A stretch of DNA of 64,000 nt from JAXLYX01 sp046351215 (GTDB lineage Bacteria; Myxococcota_A; Polyangia; Polyangiales; Houyiibacteriaceae), in NCBI GenBank assembly GCA_046351215.1, contig JAXLYX010000008.1, forward strand, positions 62,001 to 126,000. The letters run 5' to 3'. The translations under genes and the position numbers were made by a program. The notes beneath the pieces are model-generated. The model searched no databases and was not told the DNA's origin. It saw only the letters and a program-made list of their open reading frames with translations. Below are positions 49,793 through 58,643 of the stretch, piece after piece. Within the stretch, counting starts at the first letter, position 1. The number at the start of each line of letters is the position of its first letter.

Positions 49793-51490
49793 TCAGGGGC
49801 TCGTCGCGGCGGCCTCCGCGCGCATCGCCTTCTTGTCGATCTTGCCGACCGAGGTCAGCGGGAGGGCGTCGACGAAGATGATCTCCTTCGGGATCTTGTA
49901 GGGCGCGAGGTTCGCACGGCAGTGCCGGAGGATCGCCTCGCGTGCCTCGTCGTCCGCGAGCGCCGCTCCGGGCATGCGCTGCACCACGAGGCGCGCGATC
50001 TCGCTCCCGGGCCGCGCGGGATCGGGTCGACCCACGAGGGCGGAGAGGGCGACGAAGGGGAGCGCCTTCACCGCGTGCTCGACCTCGACCGAGAAGACCT
50101 TGTAGCCGCCGACGATCAGCATGTCCTTGTTGCGATCGCAGATCCGGACGTAGCCCTCGTCGTCCATGATGCCGACGTCGCCCGTGTACATCCACGTCTC
50201 CCCGTCGAGCTCGCGGAGCGCGTGCTTCGTGCCCTCGGGATCGAGGTAACCCCTCATCACCTGGGGCCCGCGCACGATGATCTCTCCCGCCTCGCCGAGC
50301 GGCACGTCGCGCGTGCCGGTCTCCACGTCGACGATGCGGACGTCGGTCCCGGGCACCGGGATGCCGACGTGCCCGAGCTTGAAGCGGGGCGCCGGATTGC
50401 ACGTCTGGATCGGGCCGGTCTCCGTCATCCCGTAGACCTCGGTGATCTTGCCTTCGCCGATCACCTCTTCGAGCCTCCTCAGCTCGTCGACGGAGAACGG
50501 AGCGGCGGCCGTCACCGCGAGCCGCAACCGGTCGAAGTCGAGCGCGCGGAACGCAGGGCTCGCGAGGAGCATCTGGTAGAGGGCGGGGACGTTGATCAGG
50601 ATCGTGGGCGGATGCGCCCGCATCTCGGCACAGAAGTGCTCGACGTTCCGCGGGTCGGGGATCACGAGGCTCGTCGCCCCGGCGCGGAGGGCGTTGTAGG
50701 TCACGGCGGCACCGCCGATGTGGAACATCGGGAAGGCCGCTGCGATCACCTCCTCGCCGACGCGGTACTGGTTGAAGACGTCGGCCTGGAGGTTGTTGAG
50801 GAGCACGTTGCGTAGCGTGAGCTGCGCGCCCTTCGGCCTGCCGGTGGTCCCGCCCGTGTACTGGAGGAAGACGACGTCGTCCGGATGGGGAGCGGTCGCC
50901 ACGCGCGTCGTGGCGGCGCCAGCGAGCGCTTCCGAGAGACCGGAGACCGTCACGCCCGAGCCGACCGGCGCGCGAGGGCTCGCGGCCTCTGCGTCGGGCA
51001 GGAGCTCGGTCGGGCTCGAGACGTAGACCTGCTCGAGCGTCGGGATGCGATCGAGGACCGGTCGCAGGGCCGCCTCGAACGCGGGCTCGAGCGAGAGGAT
51101 CGCGCGCACGCGAGCGTCGTTGGCCTGGTGCAGGAGCTCGGGAGGCGTCATGAGCGGCGAGAGGCTCGTCACGGTGACGCCGAGCTTCGACGCGGCGACG
51201 AAGGCCAGCACGTACTGCGGCGTGTTGGGGAGGTGGATCCCGAGGACGTCGCCCCTCCGGAACCCGCGCGCGCGGAGGACGTGCGCGAAGCGGTTCGCGA
51301 GGGCGTCGAGCGCGGCGTAGCTCCACGTGCGCCCGAGATAGACGATCGCGATGCGATCGCCTCGATCTCGCGCGTGCTCCTCGACGTACGTGGCCAGGCT
51401 CTTCGCCGGGAGCTCGGGCAAGACGTCCCAAGGGATCCCCAGCGCTCGATAGGTCTCGAGCCACGGCCGATGCTTCGACGTCCTCGTCAT
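49793..51490 (-). CDS. Long-chain acyl-CoA ligase (AMP-binding)
   Basis: A 565-residue adenylate-forming enzyme. AMP-binding P-loop motif YTGGTTGRPKG (about residue 212), AFPMFHIGG, YGMTETGPIQTCNPAP, YTGDVGIMDDEGY, RNKDMLIVGGYKVFS and the C-terminal TSVGKIDKKAMR are all in place. Length and motifs match fatty-acyl-CoA synthetases (FadD type). Activates a fatty or related acid with ATP and CoA in the cytosol. Start ATG has GGGGGAGGAC just before it. Divergent from the kinase gene by a 346-bp spacer if the kinase starts at 51837. Confidence 0.92.
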   Translation of the reverse strand: MTRTSKHRPWLETYRALGIPWDVLPELPAKSLATYVEEHARDRGDRIAIVYLGRTWSYAALDALANRFAHVLRARGFRRGDVLGIHLPNTPQYVLAFVAASKLGVTVTSLSPLMTPPELLHQANDARVRAILSLEPAFEAALRPVLDRIPTLEQVYVSSPTELLPDAEAASPRAPVGSGVTVSGLSEALAGAATTRVATAPHPDDVVFLQYTGGTTGRPKGAQLTLRNVLLNNLQADVFNQYRVGEEVIAAAFPMFHIGGAAVTYNALRAGATSLVIPDPRNVEHFCAEMRAHPPTILINVPALYQMLLASPAFRALDFDRLRLAVTAAAPFSVDELRRLEEVIGEGKITEVYGMTETGPIQTCNPAPRFKLGHVGIPVPGTDVRIVDVETGTRDVPLGEAGEIIVRGPQVMRGYLDPEGTKHALRELDGETWMYTGDVGIMDDEGYVRICDRNKDMLIVGGYKVFSVEVEHAVKALPFVALSALVGRPDPARPGSEIARLVVQRMPGAALADDEAREAILRHCRANLAPYKIPKEIIFVDALPLTSVGKIDKKAMRAEAAATSP

Positions 51491-51836
51491 GCGTCCTCCC
51501 CCGAGCCCGGATGCTGCATCGAAGGCTCGCGGCGTGGACGTCGACCCTGCCACGATCGACCTCGCATCCGCCTTCCGGGTGCATCGAAAACCCCTTTCTC
51601 CGCCGGCCCGAGACTCGACACGCGGCTTCGTTGTCCCCACCATTCCGGCCGTGGGGGAGGAAGACACAGGCGCCGCGGAGTCGACGCGGGCGCTCGGACG
51701 TCGCGGTCCGGCGTCGGACGCGCCGCCGTCGTCCGTCCCGTCGTCGAGCGCATCGGCGAAGGGGCCGTCGACGAGTCGGACGCCGAACGGCTCGACGCTG
51801 CGACTCGCGCCGCCGCCTCCCCACGTCGAGGCGCGG
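51491..51836. other. Spacer or N-terminal extension of the kinase
   Basis: This 346-bp stretch keeps the kinase frame open back to 51489 (a Pro/Ser/Ala-rich leader) but an ATG there would overlap the start of the divergent acyl-CoA ligase, leaving no promoter. Either part of it encodes an extra disordered leader (GTG at 51651 is possible) or it is the shared promoter region. Confidence 0.5.
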
Positions 51837-53480
51837 ATGCTCCCGACGCGGACCTCGACCGGCTCGTCGCGCTCGCTCGCGAACGCGGCCGAGGCCCAGA
51901 CGCTCCGTGCTCTCGAGAGCATGCGCGTGCTCCTCCTGACGATGACGGTCTTCGCCGTCGTCTCCTTCCCCATCCTCTTCGTCCTGCCCGCCGGCACGGA
52001 CGTCGACCGTGCGCTCGCCGCGGCCGGCATGGCGATCGTCGCCAGTTGCTCGCTGCTCACCTACGTCAGGACGGGGCGCGACGAGAAGGCGATGTTCGAC
52101 CCGACGACGCGCGTGACGACGCTCCTCGTCGGCCTCTCGGTCCCGCTCCTCACCGCCGGTCTCGGCATGTGCACCGCGCTGACCGGAGTCTTCGCGCTCG
52201 GTCTCCTGATCTTCGCGACCAACGCACCGCTCGGGCTCTTCGTGGCCGTGTGCATCGAATTCGTCGTCGGCCACGCCGTGCTCGGAGGCCTCGCCTATCT
52301 CGACGTCATCTCGACGACCGGCCTCGGCGACGGGGTGCCGACGCCGAAGATCGAGATGCTTGTCTCGGTGGTGTACGTCGAGGCCGAGTACGTGGCGGCG
52401 GCCATGCTCGGACGCGTGATCCAGCGCGGCTACTCGGCGATCCTCGCGAGCCTCGAGGCCGCGGTCCGCACCGGAGCCCATCGCGAGGCGCTCCTCCGGG
52501 AGGTGCGCGAGGAGCTCGATCGTGCGGCGAACCTCGCGGGTCCCGGTCGCTTCAGCGGACAGCACATCGGCAGCTTCATCCTCGACGAGGTGATCGGGCG
52601 CGGCGGCATGGGCGAGGTCTACGCCGCACGCTCCGTCGTCGACGGGCGCGAGGCGGCGGTGAAGGTGCTGCAGCGCGGGATGCTCTCGAACGCCGAGATG
52701 GCGACCCGCTTCGCGCGGGAGGCGCGCACCGTGGCGTCGCTCGACGCGGAGCACGTCACGGAGGTCTACGAGGTCGGCGGCCTCGACTCGGCCGTGCCCT
52801 ACATCGCGATGGAACGCCTGCGCGGAGAGGACCTCGCCTCGGTCCTCCGCGAGCGCGGCGCGCTGCCCGTGAGCGAGGTGCTCGAGCTCGTGCGGCAGGT
52901 GGGCGCGGGCCTCGCGACGGCGCACCAGGCCGGCATCGTCCACCGCGACCTCAAGCCGCACAACCTCTTCCACGCCGAGAGGAACGGCCGGCGCCTCTGG
53001 AAGATCCTCGACTTCGGCATCGCGAAGCACGAGGCCGACGATTCGTCGCTGACGCGCGACCAGGCCATCGGCACCCCGCAGTACATGGCTCCCGAGCAGG
53101 CTTCCGGCGACGGCGTGGTCGACCGCCGCGCCGACATCCACGCGCTCGCCGCGATCGCCTTCCGCGCGCTGACGGGGCGACAGCTCTGGCCCTATCCGGA
53201 CCCGGCGCGCGCCCTCGTCGCCGTCGCGACCGAGGCCCCTCCGGATCCCCGTTCGTTCGTCGCGATGAGCGACGACCTCTCGTTCGTGCTCCGCATCGGC
53301 CTCGCGAAGCGTCCCGCCGATCGCTTCGCCTCGGTCGCGGAGCTCGTCGAGGCCTTCGAGGCGGCGTCGAACGCCTCGCTCTCGTCCGCGTGGCGGGAGC
53401 ATGCGAAGGCGCTGCTCGTGCGCGAGCCGTGGGGGGCGCCCGTCCCGCGTCGCGCGGATCGAGCGGGCGCCGACGCCTGA
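51837..53480 (+). CDS. Membrane-anchored serine/threonine protein kinase 2
   Basis: A 547-residue Hanks-type kinase with the same order as the one at 43219. About six membrane segments come first (VLLLTMTVFAVVSFPILFVL, then GMAIVASCSLLTYV and the following pairs). The kinase follows: IGRGGMGEVYAARSV (about residue 254), AAVKVL, IVHRDLKPHN (about 368), DFGIAKHEAD (about 392), and APEQAS. The start at 51837 gives a leader of 30 residues as in the paralogue; it has GAGG 5 bases upstream. The frame is open further upstream. It acts at the inner membrane on an unknown substrate. Confidence 0.85.
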   Translation: MLPTRTSTGSSRSLANAAEAQTLRALESMRVLLLTMTVFAVVSFPILFVLPAGTDVDRALAAAGMAIVASCSLLTYVRTGRDEKAMFDPTTRVTTLLVGLSVPLLTAGLGMCTALTGVFALGLLIFATNAPLGLFVAVCIEFVVGHAVLGGLAYLDVISTTGLGDGVPTPKIEMLVSVVYVEAEYVAAAMLGRVIQRGYSAILASLEAAVRTGAHREALLREVREELDRAANLAGPGRFSGQHIGSFILDEVIGRGGMGEVYAARSVVDGREAAVKVLQRGMLSNAEMATRFAREARTVASLDAEHVTEVYEVGGLDSAVPYIAMERLRGEDLASVLRERGALPVSEVLELVRQVGAGLATAHQAGIVHRDLKPHNLFHAERNGRRLWKILDFGIAKHEADDSSLTRDQAIGTPQYMAPEQASGDGVVDRRADIHALAAIAFRALTGRQLWPYPDPARALVAVATEAPPDPRSFVAMSDDLSFVLRIGLAKRPADRFASVAELVEAFEAASNASLSSAWREHAKALLVREPWGAPVPRRADRAGADA

Positions 53481-53566
53481 GCTCGAACCGGAGCGGCCGA
53501 ACCGTCGTTGACGCGCGCGGTGGGGCGTGCGATCCGGAGGGCTCCGAGGAGCGGGAGCGGGCGACG

Positions 53567-54622
53567 ATGGAGTCCACGTCGGGTCGGGCGGGATCGGTGG
53601 AGGTGACGGTCGTTCCGACCGTCTTCGACATGGCGCACGGGTTCTCCGTTCGTCTGCGACGGAAGAGGCCGGTCTCCTACTTCCTCGCGATGGGTCTCGG
53701 GCTGCTCCTCGCCGTCGGGATGGTGCTCCTCTTCGTCGTGACCTCGGGGACGCGGGGCGCGAGCGATGGGGAGTCGGGCTGGGCGTGGATCTTCGTGGTC
53801 GCCGCGGCCTACCTCGTGCTGATCGTCCCGTTCCTCCGCCACCTCGTCTGGGCCGCGTTGCTCCGGCTCATGGCGTCGGGCCTCTACACTCCGTACCGGA
53901 TCGTCTCGATCGGGGACTCGTCGATGTCCGTGGTCTCGTCGCTCGGCGAGTCGGTCTCGAACTTCGGGACGTTCGACGATCGCTACGAGACGAGCCGTGC
54001 GTTCGTCATGGCGCGCGCGACCGAGCGGATGATCGCGGTGGTCCCGAAGCGCGCGTTCGGGGACGCCGGAACGCTCGAGGCCTTCCGCGCCGCCTTCTTC
54101 GCTTCCTCGCCGGTCGTCGTCCAATCGGTCTACACGCTCGGGGAGGCCGACGACGGAGAAGGCTTCCGCTATCGGCGCACCCCCGCGGAGCATCGTCGCG
54201 GGATCGGCCTGATCCTCCGGCGCTCGCCGATCCGCTTCGTGCGCTACGTCGCGTGGGTCGTCCTCGCGCTCGTCGCGCTCCAATTCCTGCGTCAGCTCTC
54301 GGGCGAGCCGGCGGGATCGCTGGCGTTCTACGTCGCCGTGATCGTGGTCGTCGTGGCGATCGGCCGTCGGAAGGCCGAGAAGAACCTCCTCGCCATGCTC
54401 CGCGACGAGCACCTGCACGTCGACGCGGAAGGCCTGCGGGTCGAGTCCGCAGCGGGCTCCCTGGCGGTGGCCTACGGGGACGTGCGTCGCCTCGAGCAGG
54501 ACGAGCTCGTCTTCGTCGTCGTGCTCGATCGCAACGTCGGCCTGATCCTTCCGAAGCGCGCCGTACCGGCGCCTGCGCTCGAGGAGATCCGGCGGCGGGT
54601 GCCACCGGCCGCGCGCGCGTAG
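53567..54622 (+). CDS. Membrane protein with duplicated YcxB-like regions
   Basis: A 351-residue protein with two similar halves. Each has a pair of membrane helices (VSYFLAMGLGLLLAVGMVLL plus GWAWIFVVAAAYLVLIV; then VRYVAWVVLALVALQFL plus GSLAFYVAVIVVVVAIG) followed by a beta-rich soluble domain. The second domain (HLHVDAEGLRVESAAGSLAV, YGDVRRLEQ, LPKRAV) is YcxB-like, and the first (TPYRIVSIGDSSMSVVSSLG, VVPKRAFGDAGTLEAF) matches its pattern. Ligand unknown. ATG preceded by GCGGGAGCGGGC. Same strand as kinase 2, 86 bp later; 1 bp from the convergent next gene. Confidence 0.72.
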   Translation: MESTSGRAGSVEVTVVPTVFDMAHGFSVRLRRKRPVSYFLAMGLGLLLAVGMVLLFVVTSGTRGASDGESGWAWIFVVAAAYLVLIVPFLRHLVWAALLRLMASGLYTPYRIVSIGDSSMSVVSSLGESVSNFGTFDDRYETSRAFVMARATERMIAVVPKRAFGDAGTLEAFRAAFFASSPVVVQSVYTLGEADDGEGFRYRRTPAEHRRGIGLILRRSPIRFVRYVAWVVLALVALQFLRQLSGEPAGSLAFYVAVIVVVVAIGRRKAEKNLLAMLRDEHLHVDAEGLRVESAAGSLAVAYGDVRRLEQDELVFVVVLDRNVGLILPKRAVPAPALEEIRRRVPPAARA

Positions 54623-54623
54623 C

Positions 54624-55328
54624 TCAGCGGCTCGCGTTCTCGATCGCCTCGCGCGCGCTCTCCCTCGCCCCTCCGACGACGGGGGGGCCGTGGCCCGTGA
54701 CGAGGTTCTCGAACGGCCGCTCGAGCAGGCCGGAGACCGCCTCGCGCACGGCCTCGCCCGAGACCTTCTGCTGCTTCCGCCACATCGGGGCGACGATCAC
54801 GCCGCCCTTGAAGCCGAGCAGCGGGGTCATCAGCTTCGCGAAGGTCGAGGCTCCCTCGGTGTCGCAGTGGTTCTGCAGCACGTCGCAGGTGATGAGCGTG
54901 CCGCCCCCGTTCGGGACGAGGACCGCGCACTCGGCCCATCCACTCGTGCCCGGGAAGTCGATCACGGACGCGCCTTCGATCGGGGCCTCGGGGCCGAGCG
55001 TGCGATCCGCCTTCACCCTCGCGCTCCTCGAGCCGCGCACCACCCAGACCTCGGGCCGATAGCGATCGACGTAGTAGGGCTCGTCGAGCCCGTGCGAGTC
55101 GCTGAGCTTGACGAGACGCTTCACGGCGCCGAGCTTCGCGAGCGCCTCTTCGCCCGCCGCCGAGAGGCGGACGGCGTTGAAGATCACGAGACCGTCCGGA
55201 GCCGCCACGATCGTCATCGTGCGGCCGATCGTCATGCCGGGTCCCATGCGGAAGGTGCCTCGCACGGCGTACACGCCGTCGACGACTCGGGTGATGGGAC
55301 CGTGGGGAAGCGCGGCGGGAAAGGTCAT
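54624..55328 (-). CDS. Metallo-beta-lactamase-fold-like protein, active site incomplete
   Basis: A 234-residue protein with a DUF4336/MBL-like order: VDGVYAVRGTFRMGPGMTI, MTIVAAPDGLVIFNAVRLSA, SDSHGLDEPYYVDRYRP where HxHxDH normally sits, GGGTLITCDVLQNHCDTE and VTGHGPPVV at the end. The first zinc cluster is reduced to a lone SDSHGLDEP, so classic two-metal hydrolysis is doubtful. Cytosolic. ATG at 55328; an in-frame TTG at 55364 exists but has no site. Lies 50 bp downstream of the histidine-kinase gene on the same strand. Confidence 0.7.
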   Translation of the reverse strand: MTFPAALPHGPITRVVDGVYAVRGTFRMGPGMTIGRTMTIVAAPDGLVIFNAVRLSAAGEEALAKLGAVKRLVKLSDSHGLDEPYYVDRYRPEVWVVRGSRSARVKADRTLGPEAPIEGASVIDFPGTSGWAECAVLVPNGGGTLITCDVLQNHCDTEGASTFAKLMTPLLGFKGGVIVAPMWRKQQKVSGEAVREAVSGLLERPFENLVTGHGPPVVGGARESAREAIENASR

Positions 55329-55378
55329 GCGCGCATTCGCGCATCCGGGCGAGCGCGCTGTCAAGCGTGGCAGCCGCG

Positions 55379-56338
55379 CTACGACGCCGCGTCCTCCGTC
55401 GTCGTGGCTCGCCGCATCGGGAGCGTCACGGTGAACCGCGCTCCTCCGCCCGGATGGTTGTCCGCCACGACATGGCCTCCGTGCATCTCGACCACGCGGC
55501 GGACGACGGCGAGACCCAGGCCCGTGCCGACGGTCGCGTCGGTGACGAAGGGCTCGAAGATCTGGGCGAGGCGATCTTCCGGGATCCCGGGACCGTGATC
55601 GAGGACCTCGACGACGAAGCTCTCGCCGCGTGTCGAGGCGGTGATGCGGATCGGAGGCCGGCCGTGGCGCAGGGCGTTGCGGAGGAGGTTCTCGAGGACC
55701 TGCAGGAGCCGACCCGCGTCGACGTCGACGACGAGGGGCTCGCCGGGCACGCGGACCTCGATCTCCTTCGAGACCATCGAGGCCGCCTGCTCGACGAGGA
55801 CGCGGACGTCCGCGGGCCGCGTGCGCAGCTTCCCGGTGCGGGCGAAGACGAGGAGGTCGTTCGTGAGACGTTCGAGCCGCGTGATCTCGTGCTCGACGCG
55901 CTCGGCCTTCGCGCGCAGCTTCGAGCCGGGCTCGGTCTGCTCGACGAGGAGCTGCGCGTGTCCCTTCGCCGACGCGATCGGATTGCGGATCTCGTGGGCC
56001 AGCATCGCGCTGACCTCGCCGAGCGAGGCGAGGTGGCGTTCGCGCTCGACGTCCGCGACGACGGGGGCGAGCGAGGTGCGGAGCGCGTCGTACGAGCGTG
56101 CGCGCGCATCGAGCCGGCGCGCGAGCGCGATCGAGGCGAGCCCGAGGCCGATCGCGAGCGTGCCGCCGACATACGCTCCGAGGCCGCCGCCGAGGCCCAG
56201 GGCGACGACGCCGCCGACCGTTCCGACGCTTCCGAGCACCATCGCGCCGCGCGCGAGACGGCGTTCCGTCTCGAGGTCCTCGGTCCGGGGCATCGCGCTC
56301 GACACGTCGGGGGCTTCGTCGGCTCCGGCCATCGACAC
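55379..56338 (-). CDS. Membrane sensor histidine kinase
   Basis: A 319-residue histidine kinase: one or two N-terminal membrane segments (ARGAMVLGSVGTVGGVVALG and VGGTLAIGLGLASIALA), HisKA with ASLGEVSAMLAHEIRNPIAS (phospho-His in AHEIRNP), then HATPase_c: ENLLRNALRHG (N box), DHGPGIPEDRLAQIFEPF (G1/F), GTGLGLAVVRRVV (G2). A complete kinase core but no PAS or response regulator. No response-regulator gene is beside it. GTG at 56338 has GAGGTAG upstream and is preferred; an ATG at 56332 is possible. Confidence 0.9.
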   Translation of the reverse strand: MSMAGADEAPDVSSAMPRTEDLETERRLARGAMVLGSVGTVGGVVALGLGGGLGAYVGGTLAIGLGLASIALARRLDARARSYDALRTSLAPVVADVERERHLASLGEVSAMLAHEIRNPIASAKGHAQLLVEQTEPGSKLRAKAERVEHEITRLERLTNDLLVFARTGKLRTRPADVRVLVEQAASMVSKEIEVRVPGEPLVVDVDAGRLLQVLENLLRNALRHGRPPIRITASTRGESFVVEVLDHGPGIPEDRLAQIFEPFVTDATVGTGLGLAVVRRVVEMHGGHVVADNHPGGGARFTVTLPMRRATTTEDAAS

Positions 56339-56382
56339 GGGACGCTACCTCGCGCGACGACGCGCCGGCAATCGCGCGTCGG

Positions 56383-56928
56383 CTACGTCAGGTGCGGGCT
56401 GCCGCAGTGTCCGCGCACGTGGTAGGTGCATTCGATCGCCTCCTCGCCCTCGGCGGGCGGAGGCGGGGCCGGCTGGGGCGTCAGCCAGCAAGTGGGCTCG
56501 GGCCGCTGGCAGTCGACTCCGCCGCAGGCCTCGCTGCACGTCGCGCCCGCGAGCGGCTCGCCGCGCGGAAGGGTCGCCACGACCTCCGGCGCCGGGACCG
56601 TGCCCTGCACGTCGCCGTACCGGCAGTTGCAGATCATCTGCGGCGGCTCGATCGGTGGCTCGGCCGCCGGACGGCCCGCGCGGTAGCGGCACGACTTCAC
56701 CTCGCCCGAGAGGTCCGGATCGTGGCAGGCGCTCCGGCAGTAGCGGCGATCGAGGTCGCCCGTCCCCGCCTCGGCCTTCGTGCGCGCGTCCGCGGGGGCT
56801 CGCTTCGCGAGCACGTAGTCGCTCGCGCTCACCCATCCGCTCGACCAACCGAGGTGCAGCACCCGGCAGCAGCCGGGGACGACGAGGAGCAGGGCGGACG
56901 AGACCGCCACGGCGAGCGTGCGACGCAT
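56383..56928 (-). CDS. Exported cysteine-rich protein, unknown
   Basis: A 181-residue protein with signal MRRTLAVAVSSALLLVVPGC (Cys20 is a possible lipid site). The mature part has many cysteines: CRSACHDPD, KSCRYRAG, ICNCRYGD, ATCSEACGGVDC, PTCWLTP, IECTYHVRGHCGSP, at least twelve, suggesting a disulfide-stabilised exported protein. No family recognised. Only one CxxCH-like site (SACHD lacks the first Cys spacing), so not a haem protein. Alternative ATG 56955 would add a basic leader. Divergent from the next gene. Confidence 0.65.
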   Translation of the reverse strand: MRRTLAVAVSSALLLVVPGCCRVLHLGWSSGWVSASDYVLAKRAPADARTKAEAGTGDLDRRYCRSACHDPDLSGEVKSCRYRAGRPAAEPPIEPPQMICNCRYGDVQGTVPAPEVVATLPRGEPLAGATCSEACGGVDCQRPEPTCWLTPQPAPPPPAEGEEAIECTYHVRGHCGSPHLT

Positions 56929-57048
56929 GGACACGAAACGTGGGAAGGGTCGCATGGGGGAGGTGGAGGGGTCGAGGGGCATCGCCCCACGGACGCTTGC
57001 CAGCCAGCCATCGGTGAGCACGTCAGGTGGGACCGAGGGAGGCCCACG

Positions 57049-57546
57049 ATGCGACTCGCCGAGACCCGCTACGACAACCGCGAAACCGGCTGCTGCGCCC
57101 GGCTCGACGTCACGAGGTGGGACGGAGCGAGGCACGACTGGCAGTCGAAGCCCTTCGTGAAGGACCACATCCACGCCTTCCTCCACGTGCCGTTGAACTT
57201 CGGCTCCGTGATGGCACGCGAGCACGAGCTCGTGGAGAGCGCTGCGGCCTATCCCGACGAGCCGCTCTGGCTCGTCGACGAGGTCTCGCCCTGGGGCTCG
57301 GACGTCTACCTCGCGACGGACCGCGACGTCTCGGGGGCCGCGATGGAGCACCTCACGGGCACGTTCCTCAGCAAGGTCTTCGAAGGGCCCTACCGCGACG
57401 TCGGCAAGTGGATCGCCGCCATGGAGAGCTACGTGGCCGGCGAGGGGAAGACGATCGAGAAGCTCTACTTCTACTACGCGACGTGTCCGAAGTGCGCGAA
57501 GCACTTCGGGAAGAATCAGGTGGTGGTGTTCGCGAAGGTGGGGTGA
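57049..57546 (+). CDS. Conserved hypothetical protein with C-terminal CPKCAK motif
   Basis: A 165-residue cytosolic protein. Matches a widespread but uncharacterised family: RETGCCARLDVTRWDG, KPFVKDHIHAFLHVPLNFGSV, WGSDVYLATDRDVSGAAMEH, TGTFLSKVFEGPYRDVGKWI and TIEKLYFYYATCPKCAKHFG with a C-terminal Cys pair that could bind zinc or be redox active. Databases often call relatives hydrolase, with no proof. Strong ribosome site GAGGGAGGC before the ATG. Its stop is overlapped by a possible GTG of the next gene (GTGA), so the two may be coupled. Confidence 0.75.
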   Translation: MRLAETRYDNRETGCCARLDVTRWDGARHDWQSKPFVKDHIHAFLHVPLNFGSVMAREHELVESAAAYPDEPLWLVDEVSPWGSDVYLATDRDVSGAAMEHLTGTFLSKVFEGPYRDVGKWIAAMESYVAGEGKTIEKLYFYYATCPKCAKHFGKNQVVVFAKVG

Positions 57547-57590
57547 CGGAATCCATTCCCGGAGGGGCCCGGACGATCCATCCTCGACCC

Positions 57591-58643
57591 ATGATCGGGA
57601 ACTGGGACGCGCGCGACCCCGCGGCCATCTTCGACGAAGTCCAGCGCGCCATCGCGACTTGGCCGCTGTTCGAGCGGATCGACCAACCGTTCGATCCGGC
57701 GATCGACACAGGTCTGACGATCGTCTCCCTCGCGTCCCTGAGGGAGACCAGGTCGAGAGCGACGGCGGAGCGGGATCTGCAGGCGATGCGTCAGTACGAG
57801 ACCGATCTGGTGAACCGACTCCCGGCCGAGCATCGCGCCCTGCTCGACGAAATCCACAAGCGTCTCTGGCGGAGCCCCGAGCTCGAGCGGCTCCACACGG
57901 CGTGCCGGAAGCGACCGGCCTGGGCGGGTCGGGACCTCCCTTTCGATGTTCCCGGCTGGGCGACCCTCCGTGCGTTCGGGACGACCTCCGACGGACCCAT
58001 GGTGGAACGTTGGGATCGTGTGATGTCCATCTACGCGCGTGGTCGAGTGCCGGGGCGATGGCTTCCCGACGGGACGATGGAGGCGCTCGGCGCGGTGGCC
58101 GCGGAGTCCGTGGCCCTCCCGTCCAACGCGGCGTCGAGGGTTGCCGAGATCGAGGCCGCCCTCGCGATGCGCCCCGAGCTCGTCACCGGGGTTCGCTGGA
58201 AGGCGGCGGAGGTCAGGCGTGCTCGCAGAGCGATCGAGAGACGCGGTGATGACGCATCCCTCCTCGACATCTTCGCGCGCCATGCACTGGCCGGAGCGCG
58301 GTGGAGCCTCGCGCTCCCGGGGCGCGAGGTCTCCGACGACCCGGAGATCGAAGCCCTCGAGACGACGCTGGAATGGCTGGCAGTCGACGATGCGCTCTCC
58401 GAGTGCGAGGGACTGCCTGGCGAAACCCTGGCGCGGGAAGGTTGGTTCCCGGTGCTTCGTTCGCCGGGCGGGAGCGATCCGGTCTTCCTCGATCTGAAGA
58501 GCGAAGCTCCTGTGCTCGTGCAGTACGCCCATGACTCGGGTGACCCGATCTCCGATCCTCTGCCTTGGGTCGATGCCATCCGACTCGCGCAGCCCGCGTC
58601 GGATGAGGAGGAATCGCCCTTCGGCTTCGAGGATCTCGTTTGA
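57591..58643 (+). CDS. Hypothetical protein, unknown
   Basis: A 350-residue soluble protein. Helical N-terminal part (DPAAIFDEVQRAIATWPLFE, RSRATAERDLQAMRQYETDL), then TACRKRPAWAGRDLPFDVPG and a C-terminal section PVFLDLKSEAPVLVQYAHDS that resembles the end of SUKH/SMI1-type domains (a weak hint only). The ATG at 57591 is used; a GTG at 57543 overlapping the previous stop (GTGA) is equally open. Its end overlaps a possible TTG of the next gene (TTGA), again hinting at coupled translation in one unit. Confidence 0.65.
   Translation: MIGNWDARDPAAIFDEVQRAIATWPLFERIDQPFDPAIDTGLTIVSLASLRETRSRATAERDLQAMRQYETDLVNRLPAEHRALLDEIHKRLWRSPELERLHTACRKRPAWAGRDLPFDVPGWATLRAFGTTSDGPMVERWDRVMSIYARGRVPGRWLPDGTMEALGAVAAESVALPSNAASRVAEIEAALAMRPELVTGVRWKAAEVRRARRAIERRGDDASLLDIFARHALAGARWSLALPGREVSDDPEIEALETTLEWLAVDDALSECEGLPGETLAREGWFPVLRSPGGSDPVFLDLKSEAPVLVQYAHDSGDPISDPLPWVDAIRLAQPASDEEESPFGFEDLV

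Noticed and set aside
55359..55364. Perfect TTGACA on the minus strand before the MBL-like gene
   Set aside because: Only about 30 bp before the start codon with no -10 match at 16-18 bp. Probably chance, or part of a TTG codon region.
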